NCBI RefSeq assembly: GCF_003265325.1
Contig: NZ_QGNX01000001.1
Coordinates: 62,001 to 126,000 of the forward strand
DNA: 64,000 nucleotides
Origin: Oceanibium sediminis
GTDB lineage: Bacteria; Pseudomonadota; Alphaproteobacteria; Rhodobacterales; Rhodobacteraceae
Reading direction: 5' to 3'
The notes under the pieces were generated by a model, which did no database searches, had not been told where the DNA came from, and saw only the letters and a program-made list of their open reading frames with translations. Both the position numbers and the translations under genes were made by a program. Shown here piece by piece: positions 43,968-52,914 of this stretch. The first letter of the stretch is position 1; every line of letters begins with the position of its first letter.

Positions 43968-45587
43968 ATGGCCAAGGACGTCGCCCCCCGACCGGCGGAA
44001 GACATTTTGGACCTGTTCATCATCGGCGGCGGCATCAATGGCTGCGGCATCGCCCGTGACGCCAGCGGCCGCGGGCTGAGCGTGGCGCTGGCGGAAATGA
44101 ACGACCTCGCCTCGGCCACCTCCTCCGCCTCGACCAAGCTGTTTCACGGCGGTCTGCGCTACCTGGAATACTGGGAGGTGCGGCTGGTCCGCGAAGCCCT
44201 GATCGAGCGGGAAACCCTGCTGCGCGCCATGCCCCATATCAGCTGGCCGATGCGCTTCGTGCTGCCCTATCACAAGGACATGCGCTTCGAGGGGCAAACC
44301 CCCACGTCGAAACTGCTGACCTTCGTGATGCCCTGGATGAAGGGCCGCCGCCCCGCCTGGCTGATCCGGCTTGGCCTGTTCATGTATGACAACCTCGGCG
44401 GGCGAAAGATCCTGCCCGGTACGAAGACGCTGGACCTGTGCAGCGATCCGGCGGGCGCGCCGCTGGAGGACCGTTTCGAGAAAGCCTTCGAGTATTCCGA
44501 TTGCTGGGTCGAGGACAGCCGCCTCGTCATCCTGAATGCCCGCGACGCGGAGGCGCGCGGCGCGAAGATCATGCCGCGCACCAAGGTGCTGTCCGCGGAA
44601 CGCGAGGGCGCGCTGTGGCGCGTGACGGTCGAGGATCGCGCCAGCGGCGAGACCTCGGTCCATATCGCCCGGGCGCTGGTCAACGCCGGCGGCCCCTGGG
44701 CGGGCGAGATCATCCACAACACCGTGCGGATCAACTCGACCGAGGGCGTGCGAATGGTGCGCGGTTCCCACATCGTGACGAAGCAGCTGTTCGACCACGG
44801 AAAATGCTACTTCTTCCAGGGCGAGGACGGGCGGATCATCTTCGCCATCCCGTACGAGACGGACTTCACCCTGATCGGCACCACCGACGGCGACTACGAG
44901 GGCGATCCGTCGGACGCGGAATGCACCGATACGGAAAAGGACTACCTGCTCGGCTTCGCGTCGAAATACCTCAAGCAGGACCCGACCCGCGACGATATCG
45001 TCTGGACCTATTCCGGGGTGCGCCCGCTTTATGACGACGGGGCCTCCTCAGCCACGGCGGCGACGCGGGACTACACGCTGAAGGTGGATGACACCGGCGG
45101 CGGCGCGCCGCTGCTGAACATCTTCGGGGGCAAGATCACCACCTACCGCCGCCTTGCCGAAAGCGCGCTGGAAAAGCTTCAGCCCTATTTCCCGGCCGCG
45201 AAGGACAAGTGGACCGCCGGCGTGCCCCTGCCCGGCGGGGATTTCCCGGTGGATGGCGTCGATGCGCTGATCGCCGGGGTGCAGGCGGATTATCCCTTCC
45301 TAGACGATTTCTGGGCCCGCCGCCTGGTGCGCGCCTACGGGACCGAGGCGCGCGAGGTGCTCGGCGACGCGAAAACCGCCGAGGACCTGGGCCAGGCGTT
45401 CGGCGCAAGCCTGACCGCGCGGGAAATCGACTGGCTGATGAGCCGCGAATACGCCGCCTGCGCCGCCGACGTGGTGTGGCGCCGCTCGAAACTCGGGCTG
45501 CGCATGAGTGATGCGGAAATCGCCACGCTGGACGGATGGATGGCAGACCGCGCCAAGGCCCGAACTGTGAGCGTTACCAAGTCCTGA
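43968..45587 (+). CDS. glpD: aerobic glycerol-3-phosphate dehydrogenase
   Basis: A 539-residue membrane-associated flavoenzyme that oxidises sn-glycerol-3-phosphate to DHAP and feeds electrons to quinone. The FAD-binding motif is FIIGGGINGCGIARDASGRG at the N-terminus; ASATSSASTKLFHGGLRYLE is the GlpD signature and NIFGGKITTYRRLAE closes the flavin domain. A C-terminal helical cap (DAO_C) is present. The start at ATG 43968 follows GAGAGGAG by about eight bases. Upstream GlpR-like repeats suggest repression in the absence of glycerol-3-phosphate. No glpK or glpF is in the window. Confidence 0.95.
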   Translation: MAKDVAPRPAEDILDLFIIGGGINGCGIARDASGRGLSVALAEMNDLASATSSASTKLFHGGLRYLEYWEVRLVREALIERETLLRAMPHISWPMRFVLPYHKDMRFEGQTPTSKLLTFVMPWMKGRRPAWLIRLGLFMYDNLGGRKILPGTKTLDLCSDPAGAPLEDRFEKAFEYSDCWVEDSRLVILNARDAEARGAKIMPRTKVLSAEREGALWRVTVEDRASGETSVHIARALVNAGGPWAGEIIHNTVRINSTEGVRMVRGSHIVTKQLFDHGKCYFFQGEDGRIIFAIPYETDFTLIGTTDGDYEGDPSDAECTDTEKDYLLGFASKYLKQDPTRDDIVWTYSGVRPLYDDGASSATAATRDYTLKVDDTGGGAPLLNIFGGKITTYRRLAESALEKLQPYFPAAKDKWTAGVPLPGGDFPVDGVDALIAGVQADYPFLDDFWARRLVRAYGTEAREVLGDAKTAEDLGQAFGASLTAREIDWLMSREYAACAADVVWRRSKLGLRMSDAEIATLDGWMADRAKARTVSVTKS

Positions 45588-45681
45588 TTGCCAAAATCCT
45601 TGATTTGCCGGCGAACAGTCAGCACCATTTCGCCTTCGGTCACCGATTCCCGGCGACCTTTCATTTACATGGGGAATACTG

Positions 45682-45936
45682 ATGACACGATTTATTGACC
45701 GCCGCACCGCTATCAAGACCGCAGCCGGATCTGTACTTGCAGGCGGCACGGTTCTAGCCGGTTCCCCGGCGCTTGCCAACCAGCCGCACATGGAAAAGGC
45801 GCTTGGATATCTGCACCACGCCTACGAAGAGCTTGAGGCGGCGGACCATGACAAGGGTGGCCACCGCGTCGAGGCGATGAAGACCATCAAGAGCGCGATG
45901 TTGCAGGTACGCCAGGGGATCAAGGCCGGCGCCTGA
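45682..45936 (+). CDS. small Tat-exported protein with HDKGGHR motif, function unknown
   Basis: An 84-residue protein. The first 32 residues are a twin-arginine signal (DRRTAIKTAAG, then a hydrophobic stretch, cleaved after ALA). The mature 50-residue part is two amphipathic helices, MEKALGYLHHAYEELEAA and RVEAMKTIKSAMLQVRQGI, joined by DHDKGGHR. Several His residues (HH, HD, GH) could bind a metal or haem, and Tat export implies folding, possibly with cofactor, before export. I have seen this HDKGGHR pattern in other small proteins but know no function. It lies 95 bases after glpD and just before a DUF1868 gene. Confidence 0.75.
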   Translation: MTRFIDRRTAIKTAAGSVLAGGTVLAGSPALANQPHMEKALGYLHHAYEELEAADHDKGGHRVEAMKTIKSAMLQVRQGIKAGA

Positions 45937-45951
45937 TCCGGCGTGACCGGC

Positions 45952-46650
45952 ATGCGCCCCGACCTTGCCGCCTTCGCGCGGCGCAGTCACGACGGCCCGC
46001 CCGACCGGCTTGGCCGTCGTTATGATTCCCGCCGCTTCCTGTCCGAGGCGGGGAACACCGTGGTCTGCCACCTCGACCGGGAAGACCCGGCCCATGAACC
46101 GGTGCTGGAGGCGCGGGCGCGGATGCAGGCGCTGCCGGGCGCGGACGCGCTGCTGTTCACGCCGGCGGACAGCCTGCACATGACCGTCTTCGACGGGGTG
46201 ATCGAAACCCAGCGCGAGGCCGACGCCTGGCCTGCCGGGCTGGACTGCGCCGCGCCGATCAACGCCGTGACGGACGTGCTGCTGCAAAGGCTGCCGGGGT
46301 TCGCCGCGCCGCCTGCATTTTCTGTCAGCGCGGTGAACCTGCTGCCAACGGGGCTGCTGCTGGACGGGGCGACCGCCGCCGACACCAGGGTACTCTGGCG
46401 CTGGCGCGATACGCTGACCGCGCCCTTCGGTTTCCGCAGACCGGAACACGACAGCTACCGCTTTCACATGACCTTCGCCTACCCGCTGAGATGGCTGGAC
46501 GACGACGAGGCATCCCGCTGGGAAGACGCCCTTGGCGAGATCCTCGCGGACCTGCGCCGGGCCGCGCCGGTGATCCCGCTGCGCGCCCCGGCGTTCTGCC
46601 GTTTCGCGGACATGACCCATTTCGAGGAGCTTCTGGTGCTGGGCCGCTGA
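45952..46650 (+). CDS. DUF1868 family protein (2H phosphoesterase-like)
   Basis: A protein of about 232 residues in the DUF1868 group of the 2H phosphoesterase superfamily (2'-5' RNA ligase-like). The two catalytic HxT motifs are LHMTVFDG (about residue 78) and FHMTFAYP (about residue 172), properly spaced for a two-lobed 2H fold. Members act on cyclic phosphodiesters or RNA ends; the substrate here is unknown. ATG 45952 is chosen; GTG 45943 is also in frame and neither has a clear ribosome site. It converges on the GH13 gene with nine bases between the stop codons. Confidence 0.8.
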   Translation: MRPDLAAFARRSHDGPPDRLGRRYDSRRFLSEAGNTVVCHLDREDPAHEPVLEARARMQALPGADALLFTPADSLHMTVFDGVIETQREADAWPAGLDCAAPINAVTDVLLQRLPGFAAPPAFSVSAVNLLPTGLLLDGATAADTRVLWRWRDTLTAPFGFRRPEHDSYRFHMTFAYPLRWLDDDEASRWEDALGEILADLRRAAPVIPLRAPAFCRFADMTHFEELLVLGR

Positions 46651-46659
46651 GCCCGGCCC

Positions 46660-49026
46660 TCACCCCGGATCGCGGGTGAAGACAAGGCCCATGCTGTCTT
46701 TCAGCACGATCGGCCCGCCTTCGTAATCCGGCCCGATGGTCGGTGTCGCCAGCGCCAGTTTCCAGCCGAAGCCTTCCAGCCCCGGGATCGGCAGGCGCAG
46801 GGGATCGAAGCCGTTCGTCTCGCCCCCTTCCATGTGGGTGATGGTGAAAACCTGCCGCCCCTCCGGCCCGTGCCGCAACGAGGTGAAGACGGTGCGCCCG
46901 TCAATCGGCTGCATGTAATCGAAGTGATCCCGCGCGCCGAAGTTGCCGCGCAGCCAGGGGTTCGCACGGCGGAACTTGCGCAACTCCAGCATGAAGCTGG
47001 TCTGGTGCGGCTCCAGCGCCGAGACCGAGTTCGCGACGTTGCAATATTCGTGCATGTCGTCCATCCAGGCGCGCGCGATCTGCTTCAGCCCCTCGGGCGT
47101 GAAGCGCCCCGGCCCGGCAAGCGGCGGTTCCACCGCGTTCAGCAGGCGCGAGATCTCGTCCAGGTCGTATTCCGTCACCTCCACCAGCGCGGGCAGGAAT
47201 TCGAAGAACCGCGCCAGTTCCTCGCGGTTCTCGAACCCCAACGCTTTAAGGCGCTGGAAATTGACCGGCACGGAATAGGAATACTCGTCCACCTGCCATT
47301 TCAGGCTGATCGCCTCTTCCGCCACGACCTTGACGCCGTACTTGTCGTCCTGGTTGCGGATGAACCCCCAGCTTGCGCGGGCGGTGGCATTCAGGAAGTC
47401 CATCGGCACGCCGGGAAAGGCGGCATAGGTCAGCATGCTGACGGCGGGGTTGTCATAGGCCTTGTCGAGGATCTCCATCCGTGTGTCGCCCAGGCGGGTG
47501 TTGATGTTCAGCTTGGGATTGACCTGCGTGCCCCGGCGCAGCGTGTCGTGGTTCGCGGTGCCCGAGATCCAGTTCGCGCCAAGCTGCAGCATCTCGCGGA
47601 TGCGCCAGTATTTCGACAACCAGAAGCCGTAGATGAACGGGGTGTTATGCGCGAAGGTCAGCGGCCCCCACTGGAAGGTGTCGGGCATCTGCTCAATCAC
47701 CGCGCGGTAGGTTGAACTCAGCTCCCAATCCTCCTGCGGCCAGGGGCGGCCATCCTCGAAGATGAACCAGGGGCGATAGTCGGTCCCGGCCACGGTCTGG
47801 GGCACATCGGCCATAGCGCGCAGGTAGTCGTCGTCGTGCCGCATGGTCTGGGTGGCGGAATCCCACCACTTGAAGTCCTGCGCCCCGTCGACCCGCACGC
47901 CGTCCGCCCCGAAGTTCACCTTGCGCCGCTGCATTTCCAGCAGGATCGCCCGCACGGAGGGGTTCTTGTAGTCGAGATTCTGCCCGTACATGTTCGGCCC
48001 GGCGAAGTAATGCGGGTTCAACGCACGCTGGCCCTGGTTGTCGGAATGACCGAAAACCACGTCCAGGATCAGCATCTTGGGCTTGTTCGGGAAATTGTGC
48101 AGCACGGCGGCGAAATCCGCCAGCTCGTCCGGCCGCCCGCTTTCCAGCAGGACCGGGTTCACCGTGCCCATGCCGGAAATCACGATGTCATAGCCCCAGT
48201 TCGTGGTGTTGGGGCGCAACAGCTCGGCGTTCAGGCTGTCCTCGCCCTCCAGGCTGTCCACCCAGAAATCCGGGCCGGTCTCATAAACCGTGGTCGGCTC
48301 CACCGGCAGCAGCTGCACCGCGTCATAACCGAGGTAGAGCGCATCCGCGTCCTCAAGCGGCAGGCCACGGGACACCCGCTCTGCCAGGCGCTCGAACTGG
48401 CGGGTCAGGCTGGCCAGGGTGCCGCCCGCAGTGGCGGTGGGCACGTGGATCTGCAGGATGTTGGTGGGCGGGCCGAAACGATGCGGCGCGTCCCTGCGCA
48501 GCGCGCTCCAGTAGTCCCGATCGCCACGGCCCGCGTCGATGGAGGCGACGTCGTACAGCTCCGCCGGGGCCATCGCGCCGAAGGGCAGCGACATCGCCAG
48601 CGGGTCGAGGACGCGGTGCCAGTGCCCTTCCCCGTCGCGCCAGGTCAGGGTGTAGAAATCCCCGATGCTGTCCCGGCGGCCCGCGCGCAGCCCATCCACG
48701 GCAACAAAGCAGAACGCCTCGTAGCGCTCCATCGGGACGAGGGCGCGCTCGAAACCGACCTGCTGGGCAGAGCGGGTGAGGTCCAGCTCCCCCCGCGCCG
48801 AAAGCACCTCGAGGAAGATGTCGCCATCGGGCACCCGGTGATCCAGCAACTCGGGCGCCCAGAAACCGAACCGTGCCTGATCACCGCAGACCTGCCCGCC
48901 AAGCCGCCGCGCAATCGCCGTTTCCGCCTCGAAACGCTCTCGGGCGTGCAGCAGCTGGTCGCGGCACCATTCGACAAGCCGGGTGCTTTCGGCGTCATTG
49001 CGGCGCAATCGGTTCGATAGGGTCAA
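46660..49026 (-). CDS. GH13-family glycoside hydrolase, probably glucosylglycerol hydrolase-like (GghA)
   Basis: A cytosolic (no signal peptide) protein of 788 residues with an alpha-amylase-type barrel. The nucleophile is Asp380 in GADGVRVDGAQDF, the acid/base Glu424 in FIFEDGRPWP and the transition-state Asp494 in SGTANHDT. Overall arrangement, long N-terminal domain and FGHSDNQGQRALNPHYFAG loop recall GghA, which releases glucose and glycerol from the compatible solute glucosylglycerol; other GH13 specificities cannot be excluded. I choose TTG at 49026, five bases behind AGGAGG, because no ATG fits. Neighbours glpD and gpsA handle glycerol-3-phosphate, which fits. Confidence 0.7.
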   Translation of the reverse strand: MTLSNRLRRNDAESTRLVEWCRDQLLHARERFEAETAIARRLGGQVCGDQARFGFWAPELLDHRVPDGDIFLEVLSARGELDLTRSAQQVGFERALVPMERYEAFCFVAVDGLRAGRRDSIGDFYTLTWRDGEGHWHRVLDPLAMSLPFGAMAPAELYDVASIDAGRGDRDYWSALRRDAPHRFGPPTNILQIHVPTATAGGTLASLTRQFERLAERVSRGLPLEDADALYLGYDAVQLLPVEPTTVYETGPDFWVDSLEGEDSLNAELLRPNTTNWGYDIVISGMGTVNPVLLESGRPDELADFAAVLHNFPNKPKMLILDVVFGHSDNQGQRALNPHYFAGPNMYGQNLDYKNPSVRAILLEMQRRKVNFGADGVRVDGAQDFKWWDSATQTMRHDDDYLRAMADVPQTVAGTDYRPWFIFEDGRPWPQEDWELSSTYRAVIEQMPDTFQWGPLTFAHNTPFIYGFWLSKYWRIREMLQLGANWISGTANHDTLRRGTQVNPKLNINTRLGDTRMEILDKAYDNPAVSMLTYAAFPGVPMDFLNATARASWGFIRNQDDKYGVKVVAEEAISLKWQVDEYSYSVPVNFQRLKALGFENREELARFFEFLPALVEVTEYDLDEISRLLNAVEPPLAGPGRFTPEGLKQIARAWMDDMHEYCNVANSVSALEPHQTSFMLELRKFRRANPWLRGNFGARDHFDYMQPIDGRTVFTSLRHGPEGRQVFTITHMEGGETNGFDPLRLPIPGLEGFGWKLALATPTIGPDYEGGPIVLKDSMGLVFTRDPG

Positions 49027-49204
49027 ATTCTCCTCCTGTCGTCGTCCAGGGCGAAAGCCCGACGCGCATCGGGCCGGTCCCGCTGCCCCGAGCCTAGGGA
49101 ACACATCCCCGAATGGCCAGTGTATCGCGTGGCTTGATGGTGCTGGCCGCATGTGATCCTGTAGGGCGCGGCCGCCTTCCGGCCGGATCCAAGAAGGAAT
49201 TCAG

Positions 49205-50323
49205 ATGACAGCTGACAAAGCGCCTGTCCCTTACAGGCGTATCACGGTTCTTGGCGCCGGGGCCTGGGGCACGGCCCTGGCCGCCGTCGCCGCCACCGCC
49301 GGGCGCGAGGTGACGCTCTGGGGCCGAGACAAGGCGGTCCTGGACAGTATCGCGCGCGCGCGAAGCAACCCCGCCTACCTGCCCGGCATCACCCTGCCCG
49401 AGGGGATCGCGACGACGCCCGACCTTGCCCACGCGCTTCAGGGGGCCGAGGCCGTGCTGCTGGTCACCCCCGCCGCCACCGTGCGCGCGCTCTGCCGCCA
49501 GATCGCCCCGCATTTGCCCGCGAATATCCCGCTGGCGCTGTGCGCCAAGGGGATCGAGGCGGGCAGCGGCCTGCTGCTGGGCGAAGTGGTGCGCGAGGAA
49601 TTGCCAAACCATCCCGTCGGCGCGCTGTCCGGTCCGTCCTTCGCAGTGGAAACCGCGCGCGGCCTGCCCACGGCGGCCACCATCGCCTTTCCCTTCCGCC
49701 CGGCGGACCGGCAGGACCCGGCCACCGCCCCGGCGGTGCGGCTGGCGCTGAGCCTGAGTTCCGAGATGTTCCGGCCCTATATCTCCGACGACCTGATCGG
49801 CGTGGAAGTAGGCGGCGCGGTCAAGAACGTGATCGCCATCGCCTGCGGCATGATGATCGGCGCGGGCTTCGCGGAAAACACCCGCGCCGTGCTGATCACC
49901 CGTGGGCTGGAGGAAATGAGCGCCCTGGCCCTCGCCCTGGGCGGGCGGCGCGAAACGCTGTCCGGCCTGTCGGGCGTCGGGGATCTGACGCTGACCTGCG
50001 GCTCGACCAACTCGCGCAACCTGTCGCTGGGCATCCAGCTTGGCAAGGGGATCGCGCGCGAAGAGTGTTTCGAGGGCCGCCCCGTGGTGGTCGAAGGGGA
50101 AGGCACCGCGCGCTCACTGCACGACCTGACGCAGCGGATCGGGATGACCATGCCGATTTCCGAAGCGGTGTACCGCATCCTGCACGAAGGCGCGCCGGTG
50201 GCCGAGACCTTCGCCGGGCTATGGACCCGCCCGCTGCGGGGTGAACCCGCGCAGCTTGACCTGAGCCTTGAACACCCGCTCGATGCGGCTGCGGTCGCCG
50301 CCTTCGCGCGCAAGGTGACGTGA
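49205..50323 (+). CDS. gpsA: glycerol-3-phosphate dehydrogenase [NAD(P)+]
   Basis: Makes sn-glycerol-3-phosphate from DHAP for phospholipid synthesis. The 372-residue protein has the dinucleotide motif VLGAGAWGTALA near residue 15, the catalytic Lys in AVKNVIAIACG and the C-terminal signature SGVGDLTLTCGSTNSRN. It is about 30-40 residues longer than many GpsA proteins because of an insertion (FPFRPADRQDPATAP) and a C-terminal extension (RPLRGEPAQLDLSLEHPLDAA region). The start at ATG 49205 follows AAGGA. It is divergent from the GH13 gene; together with glpD it frames this block around glycerol-3-phosphate. Confidence 0.94.
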   Translation: MTADKAPVPYRRITVLGAGAWGTALAAVAATAGREVTLWGRDKAVLDSIARARSNPAYLPGITLPEGIATTPDLAHALQGAEAVLLVTPAATVRALCRQIAPHLPANIPLALCAKGIEAGSGLLLGEVVREELPNHPVGALSGPSFAVETARGLPTAATIAFPFRPADRQDPATAPAVRLALSLSSEMFRPYISDDLIGVEVGGAVKNVIAIACGMMIGAGFAENTRAVLITRGLEEMSALALALGGRRETLSGLSGVGDLTLTCGSTNSRNLSLGIQLGKGIAREECFEGRPVVVEGEGTARSLHDLTQRIGMTMPISEAVYRILHEGAPVAETFAGLWTRPLRGEPAQLDLSLEHPLDAAAVAAFARKVT

Positions 50324-50385
50324 CCCTCGCCAAGTCATTCCTCCACGGATAAGCTCGACCTCTTGCCCCCAAGAAAGGCCACAGC

Positions 50386-51201
50386 ATGAACAAACTGGGT
50401 CAACCCCGCCGCTTCCCCAAGGCGGATGAAGACATCACCAAGTCGCGGCACGTTCCCGAGACGCCGCAGACGCAGTCCCCCACCTATCGCCTCGCCTTCG
50501 CCGACCCCGACTTCCTGTGCCGGGATGAGCTGCGCCCCGTTCGCCTGCAGCTTGAGCTGCTGAAGCCCGAAATGACCCTGACGGAAGAGGGCATCACCTC
50601 GACCATCGTGATGTTCGGCGGCGCGCGGATTCCCGCGCCGGAATCCAAGGACCAGGCCCGCACCAAGACCCTTGGCGAACTGTCCGAATACTACGCCGAG
50701 GCGCGGGAGTTCGCGCGCATCTGCACCAGCGAAAGCCTGAAGTCCGATGGGCGCGAGAATGTCATCATCACCGGCGGCGGCCCCGGCGTGATGGAGGCGG
50801 GCTGCCGTGGCGCGGTCGATGCGGGCGGACGCTCGATCAGCCTGAACATCGTGCTGCCACACGAGCAGGCCCCCAACGAATGGGCCACGCCCGAGTTGGC
50901 GTTCAACTTCCACTACTTCGCGATCCGCAAGATGCACTTCCTGATGCGCGCCAAGGCGATCACCGTCTTTCCCGGCGGCTTCGGGACCCTGGACGAGCTG
51001 TTCGAGACGCTGACCCTGGTGCAGACGGGCCGCATGAAGCCCATGCCGATCCTGCTGTTCGGCCGCAGCTTCTGGGAGCGGATCGTGAACTGGGAGGCGC
51101 TGGCGGACGCGGGCACCATCTCGGCCGAGGACCTGGACCTGCTGAACTTCGTGGACACCGCCGAGGACGCCTGGAAGATCATCAGCGAATGGGAATACTG
51201 A
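50386..51201 (+). CDS. LOG family protein (TIGR00730-type nucleosidase/lysine decarboxylase-like)
   Basis: A 271-residue Rossmann-like protein with the LOG motif FPGGFGTLDELFETLT (PGGxGTxxE) and the arginine/glycine-rich segment IITGGGPGVMEAGCRGA. Such proteins hydrolyse nucleoside 5'-monophosphates (cytokinin-activating phosphoribohydrolase in plants and some bacteria); annotation as lysine decarboxylase is mostly wrong. It has an N-terminal extension of about 60 residues compared with minimal LOG proteins, like the longer proteobacterial PpnN-side group. Stands alone between gpsA and an MFS gene on the same strand. Confidence 0.85.
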   Translation: MNKLGQPRRFPKADEDITKSRHVPETPQTQSPTYRLAFADPDFLCRDELRPVRLQLELLKPEMTLTEEGITSTIVMFGGARIPAPESKDQARTKTLGELSEYYAEAREFARICTSESLKSDGRENVIITGGGPGVMEAGCRGAVDAGGRSISLNIVLPHEQAPNEWATPELAFNFHYFAIRKMHFLMRAKAITVFPGGFGTLDELFETLTLVQTGRMKPMPILLFGRSFWERIVNWEALADAGTISAEDLDLLNFVDTAEDAWKIISEWEY

Positions 51202-51265
51202 GCCGCCCGCCGATCAAGGTAAAAAGTCTTAGATAGCGCGGTTGCTCTAGGCTAGGCTCCGCCCC

Positions 51266-52582
51266 ATGCTCGATCTTCTGAAGGACAGGCGCTACGCGCG
51301 CCTTTTCGCGGCACAGGTGCTGTCGCTGACCGGGGCGGGGCTGGCCACCGTGGCGCTCGGCCTGCTGGCGTTCGAACTGGCTGGCGCAGAAGCGGGCGTG
51401 GTGCTGGGCACCGCGCTGACCCTGAAGATGATCGCCTATGTCGGAATCGCCCCGCTTCTGGGCGGATTCGCGCACAAGATCGACCGACGCCGCCTGCTGG
51501 TGACGCTGGACATCATCCGCGCGGGGATCGCGCTGTGCCTGCCCTTCGTCACGCAGGTGTGGCAGATCTACGTGCTGGTCTTCGCGTTGCAGGGGGCCTC
51601 GGCCCTGTTCACGCCGACCTACCAGGCGACCCTGCCCGAGGTGTTGAAGGACGAGGCGCGCTATACCCGCGCGTTGTCGCTGTCGCGCCTCGCCTATGAC
51701 CTGGAAAGCCTGGCCAGCCCGGGGCTGGCGGCGCTGCTGCTGACGGTGGTGCCCTTCACGGCGTTGTTCGGGGGCACGGCCCTTGGCTTCATCGCCTCGG
51801 CCCTGCTGATCCTGTCGCTGCGCCTGCCCGCGCCGACCAGGACGCCGCCGCGCCCCTTTATCGAGCGGGTGACGCGCGGCACGCGGATCTACCTTGCGAC
51901 GCCGCGCCTGCGCGGGCTGCTGGGCGTCACCCTTGCCGCGGCGGCGGGCAGCGCCTTCGTCATCGTGAACTCGGTGGTCCAGGTGCGCAGCGTGCTGAAC
52001 CTGCCCGAAGGCCGGCTGGCTGTGCTGCTGGCGGCCTATGGCGCGGGCTCCATGCTGGTGGCGCTGGCGCTGCCGAAGCTGCTGGATACGCTGCCCGAAC
52101 GCCGGGTGATGATCGCCTCGGCCACCGGCCTGCTTGGCGTGATGGCCCTTGGCGCGCTGACGCTCGCCCCGCTTGGCTTTGGCGGGGCGCTGGCGCTCTG
52201 GGCGGCGATGGGGGCCACCTATGCCGGAACGCTGACCCCGGCGGGGCGGCTCTTGAACCGCTCGGCCACGGACGAGGATCGCCCCGCCGTCTTTGCCGCG
52301 CAATTCGCGTTGAGCCACCTGTGCTGGCTGGTCTGCTACCCGCTGGCGGGCTGGCTGGGCCTGGCGCTGGGGCTTCAGCCGACGCTGCTGGTGCTGGCGC
52401 TGATCGGCGGAATCGGCGTTGCGGGCGCGCTGCGCTTCTGGCCCGTGGACGATCCCACGGTGGTGCCCCATGAGCACGCCGATCTGCCCCCCGGCCACCC
52501 GCACCTGAAGCGCCACGGCGCGGGGCCCCATGCCCATGTGTTCCGGATCGACGATATGCACCCGCACTGGCCTGACCGTTAG
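51266..52582 (+). CDS. MFS transporter with histidine-rich C-terminal tail
   Basis: A 438-residue major facilitator protein with about twelve helices; GGFAHKIDRRRLLVTLDIIRA after helix 2 is the motif A loop. The last about 40 residues form a cytosolic tail with ten histidines (VPHEHADLPPGHPHL, then HGAGPHAHVF and MHPHWPDR), a pattern typical of metal-sensing or metal-carrying tails. Substrate unknown; the tail suggests divalent metal or metallophore export, but MFS drug exporters with incidental His tails also exist. It precedes rpmI and is on the same strand, separated by a promoter. Confidence 0.82.
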   Translation: MLDLLKDRRYARLFAAQVLSLTGAGLATVALGLLAFELAGAEAGVVLGTALTLKMIAYVGIAPLLGGFAHKIDRRRLLVTLDIIRAGIALCLPFVTQVWQIYVLVFALQGASALFTPTYQATLPEVLKDEARYTRALSLSRLAYDLESLASPGLAALLLTVVPFTALFGGTALGFIASALLILSLRLPAPTRTPPRPFIERVTRGTRIYLATPRLRGLLGVTLAAAAGSAFVIVNSVVQVRSVLNLPEGRLAVLLAAYGAGSMLVALALPKLLDTLPERRVMIASATGLLGVMALGALTLAPLGFGGALALWAAMGATYAGTLTPAGRLLNRSATDEDRPAVFAAQFALSHLCWLVCYPLAGWLGLALGLQPTLLVLALIGGIGVAGALRFWPVDDPTVVPHEHADLPPGHPHLKRHGAGPHAHVFRIDDMHPHWPDR

Positions 52583-52594
52583 GCGGGAATCCCC

Positions 52595-52623
52595 TTGCGC
52601 CGCCGACCGTCTGCGCCTATAGA
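52595..52623 (+). promoter_or_regulatory. candidate sigma-70-type promoter of rpmI-rplT
   Basis: TTGCGC at 52595-52600, a 17-base spacer, then TATAGA at 52618-52623 (five of six consensus bases). Transcription would begin near 52630, leaving a leader of about 70 bases before rpmI. It lies just after the MFS stop, in the only gap upstream of the ribosomal genes. Confidence 0.65.
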
Positions 52624-52700
52624 GCCGCATTCAGCGGTGCACCGGGCGAAAAGGGCTGCCTTGGTGTGCCAAACGACCACACTCTTGCGAGGAGATGGAA

Positions 52701-52901
52701 ATGCCCAAGATGAAGACCAAGTCAGGCGCGAAAAAGCGCTTCAAGATGACGGCCTCGGGCCTTGTCAAAGCCGGTCAGGCAGGCAAGCGCCACGGCATGA
52801 TCAAGCGATCGAACAAGTTCATCCGCAACCAGCGCGGCACCACCACGCTGAGTGAGCAGGATGCGAAGATCGTCAAATCCTACATGCCATACGCCCGATA
52901 A
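52701..52901 (+). CDS. rpmI: 50S ribosomal protein L35
   Basis: The 66-residue L35 protein, rich in Lys and Arg: [20 protein letters not shown] at the start and [20 protein letters not shown] in the middle, both family signatures. The start at ATG 52701 follows a GAGGAG ribosome site; an ATG two codons upstream is not conserved. rplT follows 13 bases after. infC, the usual partner in other bacteria, is not upstream here; an MFS gene is. Confidence 0.97.
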   Translation: MPKMKTKSGAKKRFKMTASGLVKAGQAGKRHGMIKRSNKFIRNQRGTTTLSEQDAKIVKSYMPYAR

Positions 52902-52914
52902 GGAGGCCTGAGAT

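Noticed and set aside
45610-45634. GGCGAA/TTCGCC stem between glpD and the small Tat gene
   Set aside because: Only six pairs with a 13-base loop and no T-run; could be chance.
47836-49020. Plus-strand frame of 394 codons opposite the GH13 gene
   Set aside because: Antisense to intact catalytic motifs of GH13; no recognisable domain.
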